This document shows positions 1-9,334 of a stretch of DNA of 63,578 nt, in pieces. Both the position numbers and the translations under genes were made by a program. Numbering within the stretch: the stretch's first letter is position 1; each line of letters begins with the position of its first letter. The notes under the pieces are model-generated. The model saw only the letters and a program-made list of their open reading frames with translations. It ran no database searches and was not told the origin of the DNA. Source of the DNA: Planctomycetaceae bacterium (GTDB lineage: Bacteria; Planctomycetota; Planctomycetia; Planctomycetales; Planctomycetaceae). The stretch is from positions 1 through 63,578 of the forward strand of contig PBMZ01000131.1 in assembly GCA_002722955.1 (NCBI GenBank), in the 5' to 3' direction.

Positions 1-523
1 CGAAGATGTCCTTCAGCCCGCCGCGCACGTTGGCCACGAACACGCGGTCGGCAATCTCGTCGAGCGGGAAGCTGCGGGCGTTCAACACCTTCGGAATGCG
101 GTTGGCGCTCGTTTCCGAATGCAGTTCGTTGTCGATAATCAGCACGTCGCCGCGTTCGGTGCTGTACGTTTCCAGCCAGGGCGAGCCGGTTGCGACGGCG
201 AGGGCCAGGTCGACGACCAGCCAGGACTTGCCGACCTTCGGGCTGGCGATGACGTTCATTGTTTCGCCTTCCCGCAACAGCCCGTGGATCACCGGTCGCC
301 TTAATTCCGGATACTCATTCAGCAGTTGTCGGACGCTCTTCGCCGGCGCTGCGAGTGAATTCCCGGAGACGAGCCCCGCCGGCTGGTCGATCACACTCTC
401 CCGTACGTCCATCATGTGGCGTTGTTCCAGCGTCAGAAATTCCTCCGGGCACGGCGGTCGGACAAGCCGCTCGTTGATTCTGCTGAGTGCCCAGGCAGTC
501 ACGGCATCGTGCCAGGGCATCAT
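1..523 (-). CDS. RepA-like AAA_25 family ATPase, N-terminal half, cut by window edge
   Basis: An open frame runs off the left edge of the window; about 174 residues are visible. A Walker A motif ASPKVGKS lies near residues 93-100, followed by WLVVDLALAVATG, and a Walker B-like segment DVLIIDNEL near 126-134. This layout is that of the AAA_25/RepA-like ATPases that accompany replication or mobilisation functions of plasmids and integrated elements. Two adjacent ATG codons (523 and 520) follow directly after the TAG stop of the upstream frame, with a GTG at 526 as an alternative. Base composition looks more GC-rich than the chromosomal genes to the right. The gene lies in a segment that interrupts the hydrolase at 897-1718, so it probably belongs to an inserted element. 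The C-terminal half is outside the window. Confidence 0.72.
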   Translation of the reverse strand, partial: MMPWHDAVTAWALSRINERLVRPPCPEEFLTLEQRHMMDVRESVIDQPAGLVSGNSLAAPAKSVRQLLNEYPELRRPVIHGLLREGETMNVIASPKVGKSWLVVDLALAVATGSPWLETYSTERGDVLIIDNELHSETSANRIPKVLNARSFPLDEIADRVFVANVRGGLKDIF

Positions 524-526
524 CAC

Positions 527-937
527 CTAGCGGAGAACTTCGCTGTTCTCCATGCCGGCGGAATGGAGGTCTTCCCACTGCCGCCTGGCCATTTCCAGGG
601 CCTGGCAACGACCACGCGATCGAGACGCCTCGACCTCATGGCCGCGGCGGTACACGACCTGCTCACCAGTGAGATGGGGATGGCCGAATAGAACGCTGCT
701 TGGAACGTGTACCTCGGCGGCATGGCGGACACGCCTCCGCTGACCCCAGGCGTCGTTGATGGCATTGGAATCAGGCGTCCGCCACGCGATAACTTCGTGA
801 GCACCGGCGAGAAATCTCTGACGGTAATGCGACTCGGCCACCTGCTGTGCGCCGGTCAGCGGCCGTTTCGGGCCGTCGTTGTAGAACTGCACGGTGTCAG
901 CCGGCAACGGCACCCAACAATGCAATTCGCTTGGCAT
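527..937 (-). CDS. Unassigned ORF in the inserted segment, upstream of the ATPase
   Basis: I do not recognise this 136-codon frame. It ends with a TAG that directly abuts the start of the RepA-like ATPase, as expected for two genes of one transcript. Its first codons (roughly 897-937) are hydrolase sequence read in another frame, so the true start is probably further in and the formal ATG at 937 an artefact of the junction. The C-terminal part is rich in Arg and Glu and vaguely resembles the tail of the small excisionase-like proteins often found ahead of such ATPases, but no clear helix-turn-helix is visible. It could also be non-coding. Confidence 0.3.
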   Translation of the reverse strand: MPSELHCWVPLPADTVQFYNDGPKRPLTGAQQVAESHYRQRFLAGAHEVIAWRTPDSNAINDAWGQRRRVRHAAEVHVPSSVLFGHPHLTGEQVVYRRGHEVEASRSRGRCQALEMARRQWEDLHSAGMENSEVLR

Positions 938-1718
938 CGATGTTGGGCTGTTTCAATAGCAGGTCGACTCCGTGCATCAAGTCAGACACCATCCAGCCGA
1001 TCAGGCTATCTCCGATGAGATGCAATTGGATGCCGGTGTTGTATCGAAAGTAATAATCCTGTCGCGAAACCATGAAAGGCTTGTCAAAGTCGTCTGCCGT
1101 TCGAAAGGGATGCTGCCATCGCTCGCCATGTCCAATCTGATCCATGACAAGCACATAGCAACCCTGCCGCGCCCAGGTCATCCCCATATCCTGCAGCTCG
1201 CCCTGAGTCTTCGGGTTGTGGTGGCTGTGACAAATCAAGATCCCCGGCGCGGACGCGCCGACTTGTTGCGGCCGATACAAGTTGGCAGTGACTTTCATTC
1301 CCGGCCAAGTTGTGAAGACCAGACAATCAATTTCGAAACCGTCACCCTTAAGCGTCTTGGTTGTTTGAACAACAAGTTCATTTCGCTGGTTGATTACTGG
1401 GCCGAGTGATGCTCTTAACGCATCGATGCGTTGACTGCGAAACTGTTCCCATTGCTCGCGCGTCTTGATCTTGCGCCAAGCGAAAACATCGGACGCGTTG
1501 AACGTTCGCCGACGCTTCTTGACGTACTCAATCAACTGACGTCGCGGTTCAATCTCACTTACGGGCTTGGCTGTCGAGAACACGTTGGGATCGAGCGTCT
1601 CCAAATGTTGCAAGATCGCCTTAGCCTCGGATTCTAAATCGTCCGGCCCCGAGTGCGCGGCTCTCAGGTCGAGAAGAATTGTCAGCAAGACAACACAGCA
1701 AAGGCATTGAGTCTTCAT
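897..1718 (-). pseudogene. Alpha/beta hydrolase (acetylxylan-esterase-like), 3' end lost
   Basis: The frame starts with a signal peptide (MKTQCLCCVVLLTILLDLRA) and continues as a secreted planctomycete alpha/beta hydrolase: GMKVTANLYRP, GILICHSHH, and VLVMDQIGHGERW are the usual strands before the catalytic region. After RIALLGAVAG the frame meets a TGA at 897, just where the nucleophile-elbow region and the rest of the catalytic domain should follow. What follows is the unrelated, GC-richer segment carrying the RepA-like ATPase. I infer that an insertion or rearrangement removed the 3' part. The ATG at 1718 is preferred over an in-frame TTG at 1739 because it begins the signal peptide. The gene lies 25 bases downstream of the ABC permease and could once have been its operon partner. 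Confidence 0.75.
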
Positions 1719-1743
1719 TGGACCATCCGTTGCAACCAAATTA

Positions 1744-3402
1744 TTAGCGCGGCCGCATCAGTCTCCACGTTTGTGTGATTAGTAGGATTGCGGAGGATGC
1801 TGAGGCGATGCCCATGAACCACCAGTTGGCTGGCAACAGTTCGTAGCTTTCGAATCCTGGTGCTTTGATGACTGACAGCGTTGTCGCCAGTGGGTTGATC
1901 TTCAATGCGGTTTCGACTGCGGAGTGGCCAAATGGAGCATCGCGGCCTAACCAGATAAGCAGCGTCAGTGCATAAATCGCGAACAAGACTAAATACGACG
2001 TGATGATTGCCGGGGCGGTGCGTTTGAAGAAACAGCCGACGGCCGCGCTGACGATCAGTGAGAATCCCGCGGTCGAGACCAGGCAGATCAGCACGCGTTG
2101 AATTTGCAGCTTCATTTTTGGGTCGATATACATCATCACCGCGTAACCGGGAAGCGTTGCGAACAGAATCAAGATCAGCGTCCACACGACGCTCATCAGT
2201 TTGCCTCGGAGAATTTTGTTCGCGGTCAGTGGCGTCATCTGCAGCAATTGCCAGCCGCCGCTTTCTTGTTCCGTGCTGATCAAACCGGCCGCAAGACTTG
2301 GCGTCAGCAATACGATCAGTCCGACTTGTAGGACGACCAGAATTCCGCCAATTGTTTCAACATCCCAGTCCATCGTTCCCGTTGTGCTGGCGATTGAAAG
2401 CAACAGTGACAATACCGCGCAGGCGGCAACCATTCTCAGCAGCCAGTGAATGCGGCCGAATCGACGGCAGCGGAATTCCTTGACCATCACCGGATTCGTC
2501 AGCCAACTGATGGACGATTTTCGACGCTGTGGATCGACCAAGAAAACAGCGCGGCGAACAACGCGCGTGCTGAGTTCTCGGTCGTCAGTTATCAGACCTT
2601 GCGAGCGTGATCGATCGAAGATGGACGAGTTCAAGCGCGAAATGGTCACGGCCATGCTTAGAATGCTGGTGCCCAAACCGATCGTGATATACCGCGCGGG
2701 GGCTCCGCTGGCGGCAACGATTCCTTCACCACCGATGCCGCTGTGTCGTAACAGCTCCATCACTGCAGGGATCGGTGACAAGTGCCGCAAGCGTGCTGCC
2801 GCCGTTGCCAAGATGCCGTCTTGACCCTGCAAGAACAGGTGCGGTCCCAACACAATCACCGTGCACAACAGGACCAGACCATAAGTGATTCGCAGTGCCG
2901 AGTCGGTTGTACCAGCAAAGCTGCTGACCAAAAGGCCCAGTGTGGCGCATTGCACAACTACAACAATCAGCACGGCAAACAACACCAGGACTTCTTGTTG
3001 AAAGCTGATTCCGCCCATCGCGTAACAGGCGGCCGCTGCGGGCAAGGTCATGCCGAGTAGCATTAGGGCAAAACCCAAGACGCCGAACAACTTGCCGAAA
3101 TAGATGGCAACGGGACTCATTGGCGAATTCAACAACAAGGCCAAGGTGCCCGATCGCTTTTCGCGGACAATCGTGGTTGCGGGAAAAGCCGGAACGAGCA
3201 GAATCACTGTGGCCAGCAATCCGTAACCGAACAGTCGAAAAACTTCCTGTGACTGACTGCCACCAATTCCGATCGTTGCGTCCGTAGGCCAGCGCAAGAC
3301 GACAAGGAACGCAAAAGTCGTCGCGATCGCCACTTGCAGAGCCAGCGCGCGGCGGCTTTGCAAGATACCGAAAAGCTCGCGTCGTATGATCGGATTGTTC
3401 AC
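1744..3402 (-). CDS. ABC-2 type transporter permease with duplicated core
   Basis: This 552-residue protein is almost entirely hydrophobic helices separated by short basic loops and belongs to the ABC-2 type permeases. It looks internally duplicated. NPIIRRELFGILQSRRALAL near the N-terminus corresponds to NPVMVKEFRCRRFGRIHWLL near residue 300, and IVREKRSGTLALLLNSPMSP corresponds to ISTEQESGGWQLLQMTPLTA. A single chain may therefore supply both halves of the channel. Its start overlaps the stop of the ATPase gene by four bases (ATGA), so the two are translationally coupled. The substrate is unknown; the neighbouring 845-residue membrane-anchored protein suggests an envelope function similar in layout to Gld-type ABC systems, which is inference. 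Confidence 0.85.
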   Translation of the reverse strand: MNNPIIRRELFGILQSRRALALQVAIATTFAFLVVLRWPTDATIGIGGSQSQEVFRLFGYGLLATVILLVPAFPATTIVREKRSGTLALLLNSPMSPVAIYFGKLFGVLGFALMLLGMTLPAAAACYAMGGISFQQEVLVLFAVLIVVVVQCATLGLLVSSFAGTTDSALRITYGLVLLCTVIVLGPHLFLQGQDGILATAAARLRHLSPIPAVMELLRHSGIGGEGIVAASGAPARYITIGLGTSILSMAVTISRLNSSIFDRSRSQGLITDDRELSTRVVRRAVFLVDPQRRKSSISWLTNPVMVKEFRCRRFGRIHWLLRMVAACAVLSLLLSIASTTGTMDWDVETIGGILVVLQVGLIVLLTPSLAAGLISTEQESGGWQLLQMTPLTANKILRGKLMSVVWTLILILFATLPGYAVMMYIDPKMKLQIQRVLICLVSTAGFSLIVSAAVGCFFKRTAPAIITSYLVLFAIYALTLLIWLGRDAPFGHSAVETALKINPLATTLSVIKAPGFESYELLPANWWFMGIASASSAILLITQTWRLMRPR

Positions 3403-4400
3403 GACGGCTCCTCGGTTTGTTGATCGGCTTCTTCGGCGGTCTCGTCGCCTTTCGTCACCGACAAGAAGGCGTCTTCCAGGCTCGATTGCAATTCCCGAAA
3501 TTGCGACACCGCGACGTTGCCATTGACGAGTTTCTTTAATGTTTCACTGAGCTCCAACTCCGATTGGCTGGTGGCAAAGCGAACCATGGCTTCCGATGGT
3601 GAAGCAGTGATCTCGGTGCCGTCTTCCGTGCATTTTTCTAAGATCGATTGAGCCGACTCGATGTCTTCGCCCGAGACCAACTGAACCTCGATCGTGCGGC
3701 GTTCGTTGACCGTCCGCATGATGTCATCCAGAGTTCCGAACGCTCGCAAGTTGCCCTTTGTGATGATCGCGACACGATCACAGATTCGTGAAAGCTCCGG
3801 CAGGATGTGACTGGTCACGATGAGGGTCTTTTCCATGGCCGATAATCGCAGCAGCAGCTCTCTCATCTCAACGCGAGCCTGCGGATCGAGCCCGTTCGCC
3901 GGCTCGTCAAAGATCAAAACCTCCGGATCGTGAAGCAGCGTGCGTGCGATGCCGATACGTTGCCTCATACCGTGGCTGAGCGTTTCGACGTAGCGGTCTT
4001 GCATGTAGGTCGAGCCCGTGGTTTCCATGACTTCTTGGATGCGAGTGCGCCGCACTTTGCGTTTGATTCCGAATGCTGCGCCGAAGAAGTCTAGGTATTC
4101 GTGAACACGCATGTTGTCGTAAGAGCCGAAGACGTCAGGCATGTAACCGACAAGGTGTTTGATCTTGCGAGCTTCTCGCACGCAGTCCACACCGGCGATG
4201 CTGGCCGTGCCTTCGGACGGCTTGGCCAAGCCCACTAGAATCTTGATCATTGTCGTCTTGCCAGCACCATTGGGTCCGATGATGCCCAGGATGCGGCTGC
4301 GATCGAGCGATATTGATACATCGTTGAGCGCGACGAACTCACCGAATCGTTTGCTGAGGTGCTCGATGGAGACAACAGGCCCGTTTGCTTGCATGTTCAT
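3399..4400 (-). CDS. ABC transporter ATP-binding protein (ABC-2 exporter)
   Basis: A complete ABC ATPase: Walker A GPNGAGKTT at residues 42-50, signature LSHGM at 141-145 (variant of LSGGQ), Walker B VLIFDEP at 161-167 and switch histidine in TSHILPE near 198. A C-terminal extension of about 100 residues follows, ending in an acidic tail. It energises the permease encoded immediately downstream, with which it overlaps by four bases. The start at 4400 is chosen because a GGGG stretch lies just upstream; a GTG at 4409 and an ATG at 4394 are in-frame alternatives. The family includes exporters of the DrrA/GldA type; the substrate cannot be told from sequence. Confidence 0.9.
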   Translation of the reverse strand: MNMQANGPVVSIEHLSKRFGEFVALNDVSISLDRSRILGIIGPNGAGKTTMIKILVGLAKPSEGTASIAGVDCVREARKIKHLVGYMPDVFGSYDNMRVHEYLDFFGAAFGIKRKVRRTRIQEVMETTGSTYMQDRYVETLSHGMRQRIGIARTLLHDPEVLIFDEPANGLDPQARVEMRELLLRLSAMEKTLIVTSHILPELSRICDRVAIITKGNLRAFGTLDDIMRTVNERRTIEVQLVSGEDIESAQSILEKCTEDGTEITASPSEAMVRFATSQSELELSETLKKLVNGNVAVSQFRELQSSLEDAFLSVTKGDETAEEADQQTEEPS

Positions 4401-4451
4401 TTTCCCCACTTTTACACGGGCCGTTTTTGTGTCAGCTCTGAAGGTGTCGGT

Positions 4452-6989
4452 TCAATCTGATTCCGATGCGGAACTTGTCGTTCCATTCAATTGCAGTTGC
4501 ACGTAGTCGATCTGCCACTTGTTTGTGCCATCATCGATTTGTCCAGCGACGTTTGATTTTGCCGAAGTCGTGAGGATGTTCAGTCCAATCGTGACACCGC
4601 CTTGAGGATCGACTTCAAATGCACTCATGTCGTCAATCTCGAATCGAACTGTTCCCACCGGGTCCGCTCGTTCCGTCACCACGTTGGCCTGGTTATCTCG
4701 AGTTCCCTGAATCTCCAACGCCGATAGTGGACCACCGTTGATGTGAACATGGATGACGGCGCCATCGAGCTTCATTGGTAAGACTTGATCGGGTAGCTGA
4801 AATCGCAGCCAGACTTTTAGGCTTCCCTTTGTAGCTAGCCACGTCCTCTTTCGATTGTCAAAGGCTAAGAACGAGCCCTGTTCGTCAGGACCCAGAACGG
4901 CTTTGAAGGGCAAGAACGGCGGCGGCACGATCACAGAAGTTCCTGCCCGCGATCTTTCAATCGAAAGAGGGATCGCCAGCAGAGTCGAGTGCGTTCGCGT
5001 CTTCTCATCAGGAAATGAAAAGTGCGTTGGCAGCGGATCCGTCCAAGCAAACAAAGTCGGTTGATTGGGGTATCGATTCAGATTCGGTCCAGGGATCAAT
5101 CGATCGTAGACTGACTGACGACGTCGCTGTTCGTCCGTCAGCAAAGTTCCCGAGACATACTGACCTCGAGCCAACGATTCAGTGGGCGTGATTGCGAAAC
5201 GTCCTTCGTCATCGAAGCGAACGGTCGAGCAATCCTTGGCGGAGGACGCGACAACAGCGTCTTCGAACTCAGCGAATGGTCCCGGATAAAGCTTGCCAGA
5301 GAGCCCCGTTGGTCCAAACGAACACACGGCTTCGATAGCCGAGTTGCTGCTGCCCGTCTTCATAAACGGGGCAGTTTGGATGCCCGGTGGAATCGACATG
5401 TTGTTCCACTCCCAACTGTTGGCATCCATCCAAATCATGCGGCGTGTTTCTCCACCCATTCCCGCCAGAGTTGGCAAGAAGACTCCGCCGCGCAGTGCGG
5501 AAGCGGGCGCTGTTGAGATTCCGTTGTTGTAAAGAGCCAGCATTCCATGTACGGAAAAGTCCTCAGACCGTGGAACGGCTTCCACGAATTGACCCACAGA
5601 TGTGGTGTTGGGAATGCCATCGGATCCCGAACTTCCAACCAACAGTACTGCCACCGTCGCGATCGTGGCGGAAATTGGTGCCAACCAAGCGAGTCTGTCG
5701 AGACGTTTTGTGCGAATTAACCAAAGGCCAACAAGAAATAACACACCACAAAAGGAACCGAGAACCAACGCGATCGATGTGCGACCAGCAACTTGATAGC
5801 CAATCTGATCGCTAAGAACAGTCGTGAATTCTTCGGGTGGCAAATGATCGGGATCGCGGGGGATGTAGAATTTCTCGGCGAGTGTGTCCAACGGATTGGT
5901 TGGTGCGAACATTGCCGCATTCTCGGGCACGGTGTCGCCTTCGCGCCAGTCGCGAAGCCAACCGTGCGGTCCCAGTGTGGTCACGATCACGCGGCCTTTG
6001 CCAATCCGTTGTTCGAACGCGGCGGGCCATTCGCCGATTCTGTGAATCACATGAGCGCCTTCGACAATGACGCGCACAAACTCGACGGGTTCGTCAACAG
6101 AACGGTTTTCACCGTCGCGGATCGACCGCAGATTCTCGACGTGTTTGATTTGAAAGCTAGTCAGGTCAACACGATCGACCACTTCGTATTGCAGCGTGTC
6201 TCCCAATAGCTGCGAGACCGTGGCCTCGCTGACTTGATCGAGCATGATCCATAGTTGGCCGCCATTGTGGAGCCAGCGTCGAATGGTATCGATGCCGGAT
6301 GAATCATGGTAGGGAAGATCACCGCCAAGTATCAGTTGATCTAGCCGGTTCAGCGATTCCGCGGTTTTCGGAAGGGCCTTGATGTCAAGAAACGCGAACT
6401 TCCGAGAGAGCCGTTCGGCTTGACGCGTGGCGACGGCCATTTCGTAGACGGGGTCGTAGAAGAAGACGTCTTCGGAGGCGAACTCGGGATCCTCGGTTCC
6501 CGAAATCAGGGCCGTGATGTAACTGCCATCGCAGCCGTCGAGCACTCCCGAAAAGCTGATGCGATCGTCTGCGTTTTCTCCGATCGTGTCGGCGCCGTTG
6601 GATTCGTCGATCAACAAAGTGCGGATTTCAAACTGCGAGGCGTCGCTGCCATCGCGAGATTCCGGCGGCCGGACCGGATACCAAGACCTCAGTTTCGAGT
6701 GAGCTGGCAACCAGACGCGCCGGCCGAATTGCAGATGCGGACTTCCTTCGAAGTAAGAAACGGTGAGCACATTTTGCGGCTGATCGGTTGGGTTGATGAC
6801 CTCGAAGTTCACCAAACCCCATGTGCCGCGCGAATAGCAATTCACGCCGCCACGGCTTGCGTAGCTATTTAGGAAGACCTTGGCCTCTTCTTCAGAATCT
6901 TGAGCAATCGCTGAGCTAGCATCGACACAACAAATTGCAAAGACCACCGCCCACCCAATCCCACCAAACGTGAAGCGATGTTGATTCAT
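4452..6989 (-). CDS. Large membrane-anchored periplasmic protein of the ABC exporter operon
   Basis: An 845-residue protein with a cleavable signal peptide (residues 1 to about 29) and an exported N-terminal half. That half contains a Rossmann-like stretch (RLDQLILGGDLP, IRRWLHNGGQLWIMLD) resembling the glutamine-amidotransferase-like folds seen in DUF4350/GldG-type proteins. Two transmembrane helices lie around residues 400-450 (SIALVLGSFCGVLFLVGLWL and the following ATIATVAVLLVG). The C-terminal part is beta-rich and presumably periplasmic. It lies 51 bases upstream of the ATPase gene on the same strand, so the three genes probably form one operon (this protein, ATPase, permease). I do not recognise a named family; partner of the transporter is an inference from context. 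Confidence 0.7.
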   Translation of the reverse strand: MNQHRFTFGGIGWAVVFAICCVDASSAIAQDSEEEAKVFLNSYASRGGVNCYSRGTWGLVNFEVINPTDQPQNVLTVSYFEGSPHLQFGRRVWLPAHSKLRSWYPVRPPESRDGSDASQFEIRTLLIDESNGADTIGENADDRISFSGVLDGCDGSYITALISGTEDPEFASEDVFFYDPVYEMAVATRQAERLSRKFAFLDIKALPKTAESLNRLDQLILGGDLPYHDSSGIDTIRRWLHNGGQLWIMLDQVSEATVSQLLGDTLQYEVVDRVDLTSFQIKHVENLRSIRDGENRSVDEPVEFVRVIVEGAHVIHRIGEWPAAFEQRIGKGRVIVTTLGPHGWLRDWREGDTVPENAAMFAPTNPLDTLAEKFYIPRDPDHLPPEEFTTVLSDQIGYQVAGRTSIALVLGSFCGVLFLVGLWLIRTKRLDRLAWLAPISATIATVAVLLVGSSGSDGIPNTTSVGQFVEAVPRSEDFSVHGMLALYNNGISTAPASALRGGVFLPTLAGMGGETRRMIWMDANSWEWNNMSIPPGIQTAPFMKTGSSNSAIEAVCSFGPTGLSGKLYPGPFAEFEDAVVASSAKDCSTVRFDDEGRFAITPTESLARGQYVSGTLLTDEQRRRQSVYDRLIPGPNLNRYPNQPTLFAWTDPLPTHFSFPDEKTRTHSTLLAIPLSIERSRAGTSVIVPPPFLPFKAVLGPDEQGSFLAFDNRKRTWLATKGSLKVWLRFQLPDQVLPMKLDGAVIHVHINGGPLSALEIQGTRDNQANVVTERADPVGTVRFEIDDMSAFEVDPQGGVTIGLNILTTSAKSNVAGQIDDGTNKWQIDYVQLQLNGTTSSASESD

Positions 6990-7065
6990 CTAAGCATCCT
7001 GGTGTTTGGTTGAATTGGGATTCAAGGTTGGCAGCAATTGATACGCGCTTGGCGCGCTGGTGCTT

Positions 7066-7797
7066 TTACTTCAGCGCCTTGATGCGAACGTTTTTGAACT
7101 CGGCGAACATCGGTTTGCCAGCGTGCAATTGAAAGGCCAAGATTCCTTCGGTCATTGCGTTGTCTGGGTGATCGACGAAGTCCAAAATCAACTTGCCGTT
7201 CAGATAGTGTTGAATGTGCATTCCCTTAGTGACGATGGTCACGTCGTTCCAATCGTCGAGCTTGAACAGCTTCTTGAAACCCGCGGCATCGATTAGAACG
7301 TTTTCCTTGTCAACGACCTTGCCGTCCTTTGTCCATTTGGCTTTTTCGCCGACCAGGCAAGTTCGACCGCGTCCGCCAGTCAGGCCACCTTCGTCATAGA
7401 TGAATCCGGCGACGCTGGGCAGTTTGTTCTCGTTGCGGATTTCATGTTGGTAGCCGCGAACCACCCAGTCGTTTGGAGCGTTTTCCGTGATGTGCTTTGA
7501 GCGGTATTGGATACCCGAGTTATTTGTGTTGCTACAGCGAAAGGAGACGCGCAGTTCGAAGTCCTTGAGCTTGCCGCCTTTCCAGATCAAAAACGTGTTG
7601 CGGTTGGCTTTCTTATCTTTAGTTGTTTCGCCATGAATGACGCCGTCTTTGACTGACCAGAGCCTTGGGTCACCGTCCCAGCCGCTGAGGTCTTTGCCGT
7701 TAAAGATCTTCTTGAAGCCTTCCTCGGACGATTTGTCCTCGGCGAAGGTCATCGACGAGATAGCGAAGGCTGCAAGAACAGTAAGCACGCGAATCAT
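7066..7797 (-). CDS. DUF1080 (3-keto-disaccharide hydrolase domain) secreted protein
   Basis: A 243-residue protein with a signal peptide (MIRVLTVLAAFAISSMTFA) followed by one DUF1080 domain: FKKIFNGKDLSGWDGDPRLWSV at the start of the domain, FELRVSFRCSNTNNSGIQYR in the middle and a typical C-terminal VRIKAL. Pfam names this concanavalin-like jelly roll 3-keto-disaccharide hydrolase/3-keto-glucan hydrolase; characterised members cleave glycosides after oxidation at C3. It acts in the periplasm or outside the cell. It is divergent from the Gfo/Idh/MocA oxidoreductase at 8024, across 226 bases that must contain both promoters, and the pairing fits an oxidation-then-elimination route for glycosides. 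The specific substrate is unknown. Confidence 0.88.
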   Translation of the reverse strand: MIRVLTVLAAFAISSMTFAEDKSSEEGFKKIFNGKDLSGWDGDPRLWSVKDGVIHGETTKDKKANRNTFLIWKGGKLKDFELRVSFRCSNTNNSGIQYRSKHITENAPNDWVVRGYQHEIRNENKLPSVAGFIYDEGGLTGGRGRTCLVGEKAKWTKDGKVVDKENVLIDAAGFKKLFKLDDWNDVTIVTKGMHIQHYLNGKLILDFVDHPDNAMTEGILAFQLHAGKPMFAEFKNVRIKALK

Positions 7798-8023
7798 TGT
7801 TTGCTCCGAATCTATAGTTGTTCATTGGTTGGTGTTGTTCGCGGAGTTATCGATTATGCCGCTGGATTGAGCTTTTTTGAACTGTGCAACCGTGTTTCTT
7901 GCCGTGCATTTTCAAATCGTCGACACAAGAGTTGGCGGCAAGAGGGTTTGGATTCGATTGCTGTGTCGGTTAACATCGAGTTGACAAGCTTTGAAATCAG
8001 CCTTGAACCACCTGAGGGATTCT

Positions 8024-9310
8024 ATGATGACCGAGAAGATCACACGCCGCGACATGATTCGCACGACCGCAGTTGCCTCGGCGGGACTTTATCTTGGTAC
8101 GGCTTCCAGTAGTCGTGCTGAGCAGTCTCCCAACGAGAAACTCAACATTGCATGCATCGGGATCGGTGGTCGCGGCCGTGATAACTTGAATGGCGTCAAG
8201 AGCCAAAACATCGTCGCTTTGTGCGACGTTGATGAATCGCGAGGTGGCAAATCGTTTGGGCAATTCCCCAAAGCCCAGCGGTTCGTCGATTACCGCAAGA
8301 TGCTCGACGAATTGGACAAGAGTATCGATGCCGTCGTCGTCAGCACGCCGGATCACACGCACTTTCATCCATCGATGCTGGCCATGAGCATGGGCAAGCA
8401 CTTGTACTGCGAGAAACCCATGGCTCACTCGGTCTGGGAAGTCCGCGAGATGACCAACATGGCCGCCAAGATGAAAGTCGCCACTCAGCTTGGAGTTCAA
8501 CGGCACACGCTGCAAAACATGCATCGTAGTGTCGAGATCGTGCAAGCTGGTCTGATTGGTGACGTCAGCGAAGTTCACTGCTGGGTCGGCGGAGATCGCG
8601 GCATGCCCAAAGTGCCGAACGACAAACCTGAGATTCCCGCAGGCTTGAACTGGGACCTTTGGTTGGGACCCGCCAGCTTTCGTCCTTACCACAAGACTTA
8701 TTGCCCTTACGGTTGGCGGTTTTGGTGGGACTTCGGAACGGGCGAAACCGGAAACTGGGGCTGTCACATTTTGGACATTCCTTACTGGGCTCTGGGTCTC
8801 ACTTATCCGAATCGTGCCGAGGGCTCCGGTCCACCCATTCATGCTTTGACGACGCCGAAGTCGATGACCACAATGTTGCACTTCCCCGAGCAAAACGTCG
8901 ATTTGCACTGGTACCACGCGAAGAGTGGGCCGCCAATTCTCAAGCAGCTAGGCATGTCGCCGAAAGGTATGAATACCTTATTCATTGGCTCGAAGGGCAA
9001 CCTGTTAACAGGCTTCAGCAAATTGAAGCTGTATCCCGAAGAGAAGTTTGCCGACATCAAGCGACCTGAGAAGTCCATTCCGAATTCGCCGGGCTTTTAC
9101 AACGAGTGGTTCGCCTCGTGCAAAGGCGGCGAAATGGCGACGTGCGACTTTTCCTATTCGGGGCCGTTGTCCGAGACCGTCTTGTTGGCCAATGCCGCTT
9201 ACCGATCCGGCGGCGGATTCGATTGGGATGCCAAGAATCTCAAGTCGAGCGGAAACGACAAGGCGCCACAGTTCTTGACATCCGAGTTTCGCAAGGGCTG
9301 GGAAGTCTAA
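8024..9310 (+). CDS. Gfo/Idh/MocA family oxidoreductase, exported
   Basis: An NAD(P)-dependent sugar oxidoreductase of the Gfo/Idh/MocA family. A Tat-type leader (ITRRDMIRTTAVASAGLYLG) precedes the Rossmann motif IACIGIGGRGRDN, and the conserved EKP triad is at residues 130-132 (YCEKPMAHS). The C-terminal domain carries the WDFGTGETGNWGCHILD stretch typical of planctomycete paralogues. The start at 8024 is preferred to an in-frame TTG at 7991 because GAGGG lies five bases upstream. It is divergent from the DUF1080 hydrolase, suggesting a shared 3-keto-glycoside pathway. The palindromic repeat at 9335-9441 follows the stop codon by about 25 bases. Confidence 0.92.
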   Translation: MMTEKITRRDMIRTTAVASAGLYLGTASSSRAEQSPNEKLNIACIGIGGRGRDNLNGVKSQNIVALCDVDESRGGKSFGQFPKAQRFVDYRKMLDELDKSIDAVVVSTPDHTHFHPSMLAMSMGKHLYCEKPMAHSVWEVREMTNMAAKMKVATQLGVQRHTLQNMHRSVEIVQAGLIGDVSEVHCWVGGDRGMPKVPNDKPEIPAGLNWDLWLGPASFRPYHKTYCPYGWRFWWDFGTGETGNWGCHILDIPYWALGLTYPNRAEGSGPPIHALTTPKSMTTMLHFPEQNVDLHWYHAKSGPPILKQLGMSPKGMNTLFIGSKGNLLTGFSKLKLYPEEKFADIKRPEKSIPNSPGFYNEWFASCKGGEMATCDFSYSGPLSETVLLANAAYRSGGGFDWDAKNLKSSGNDKAPQFLTSEFRKGWEV

Positions 9311-9334
9311 ACGCAGCCAGCAATCAGAATCTAC

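Noticed and set aside
1..530. Plus-strand 174-codon ORF at the left edge
   Set aside because: It is the shadow of the minus-strand RepA-like ATPase, which has Walker A and B motifs; the plus frame is Ser/Arg-rich and without motifs.
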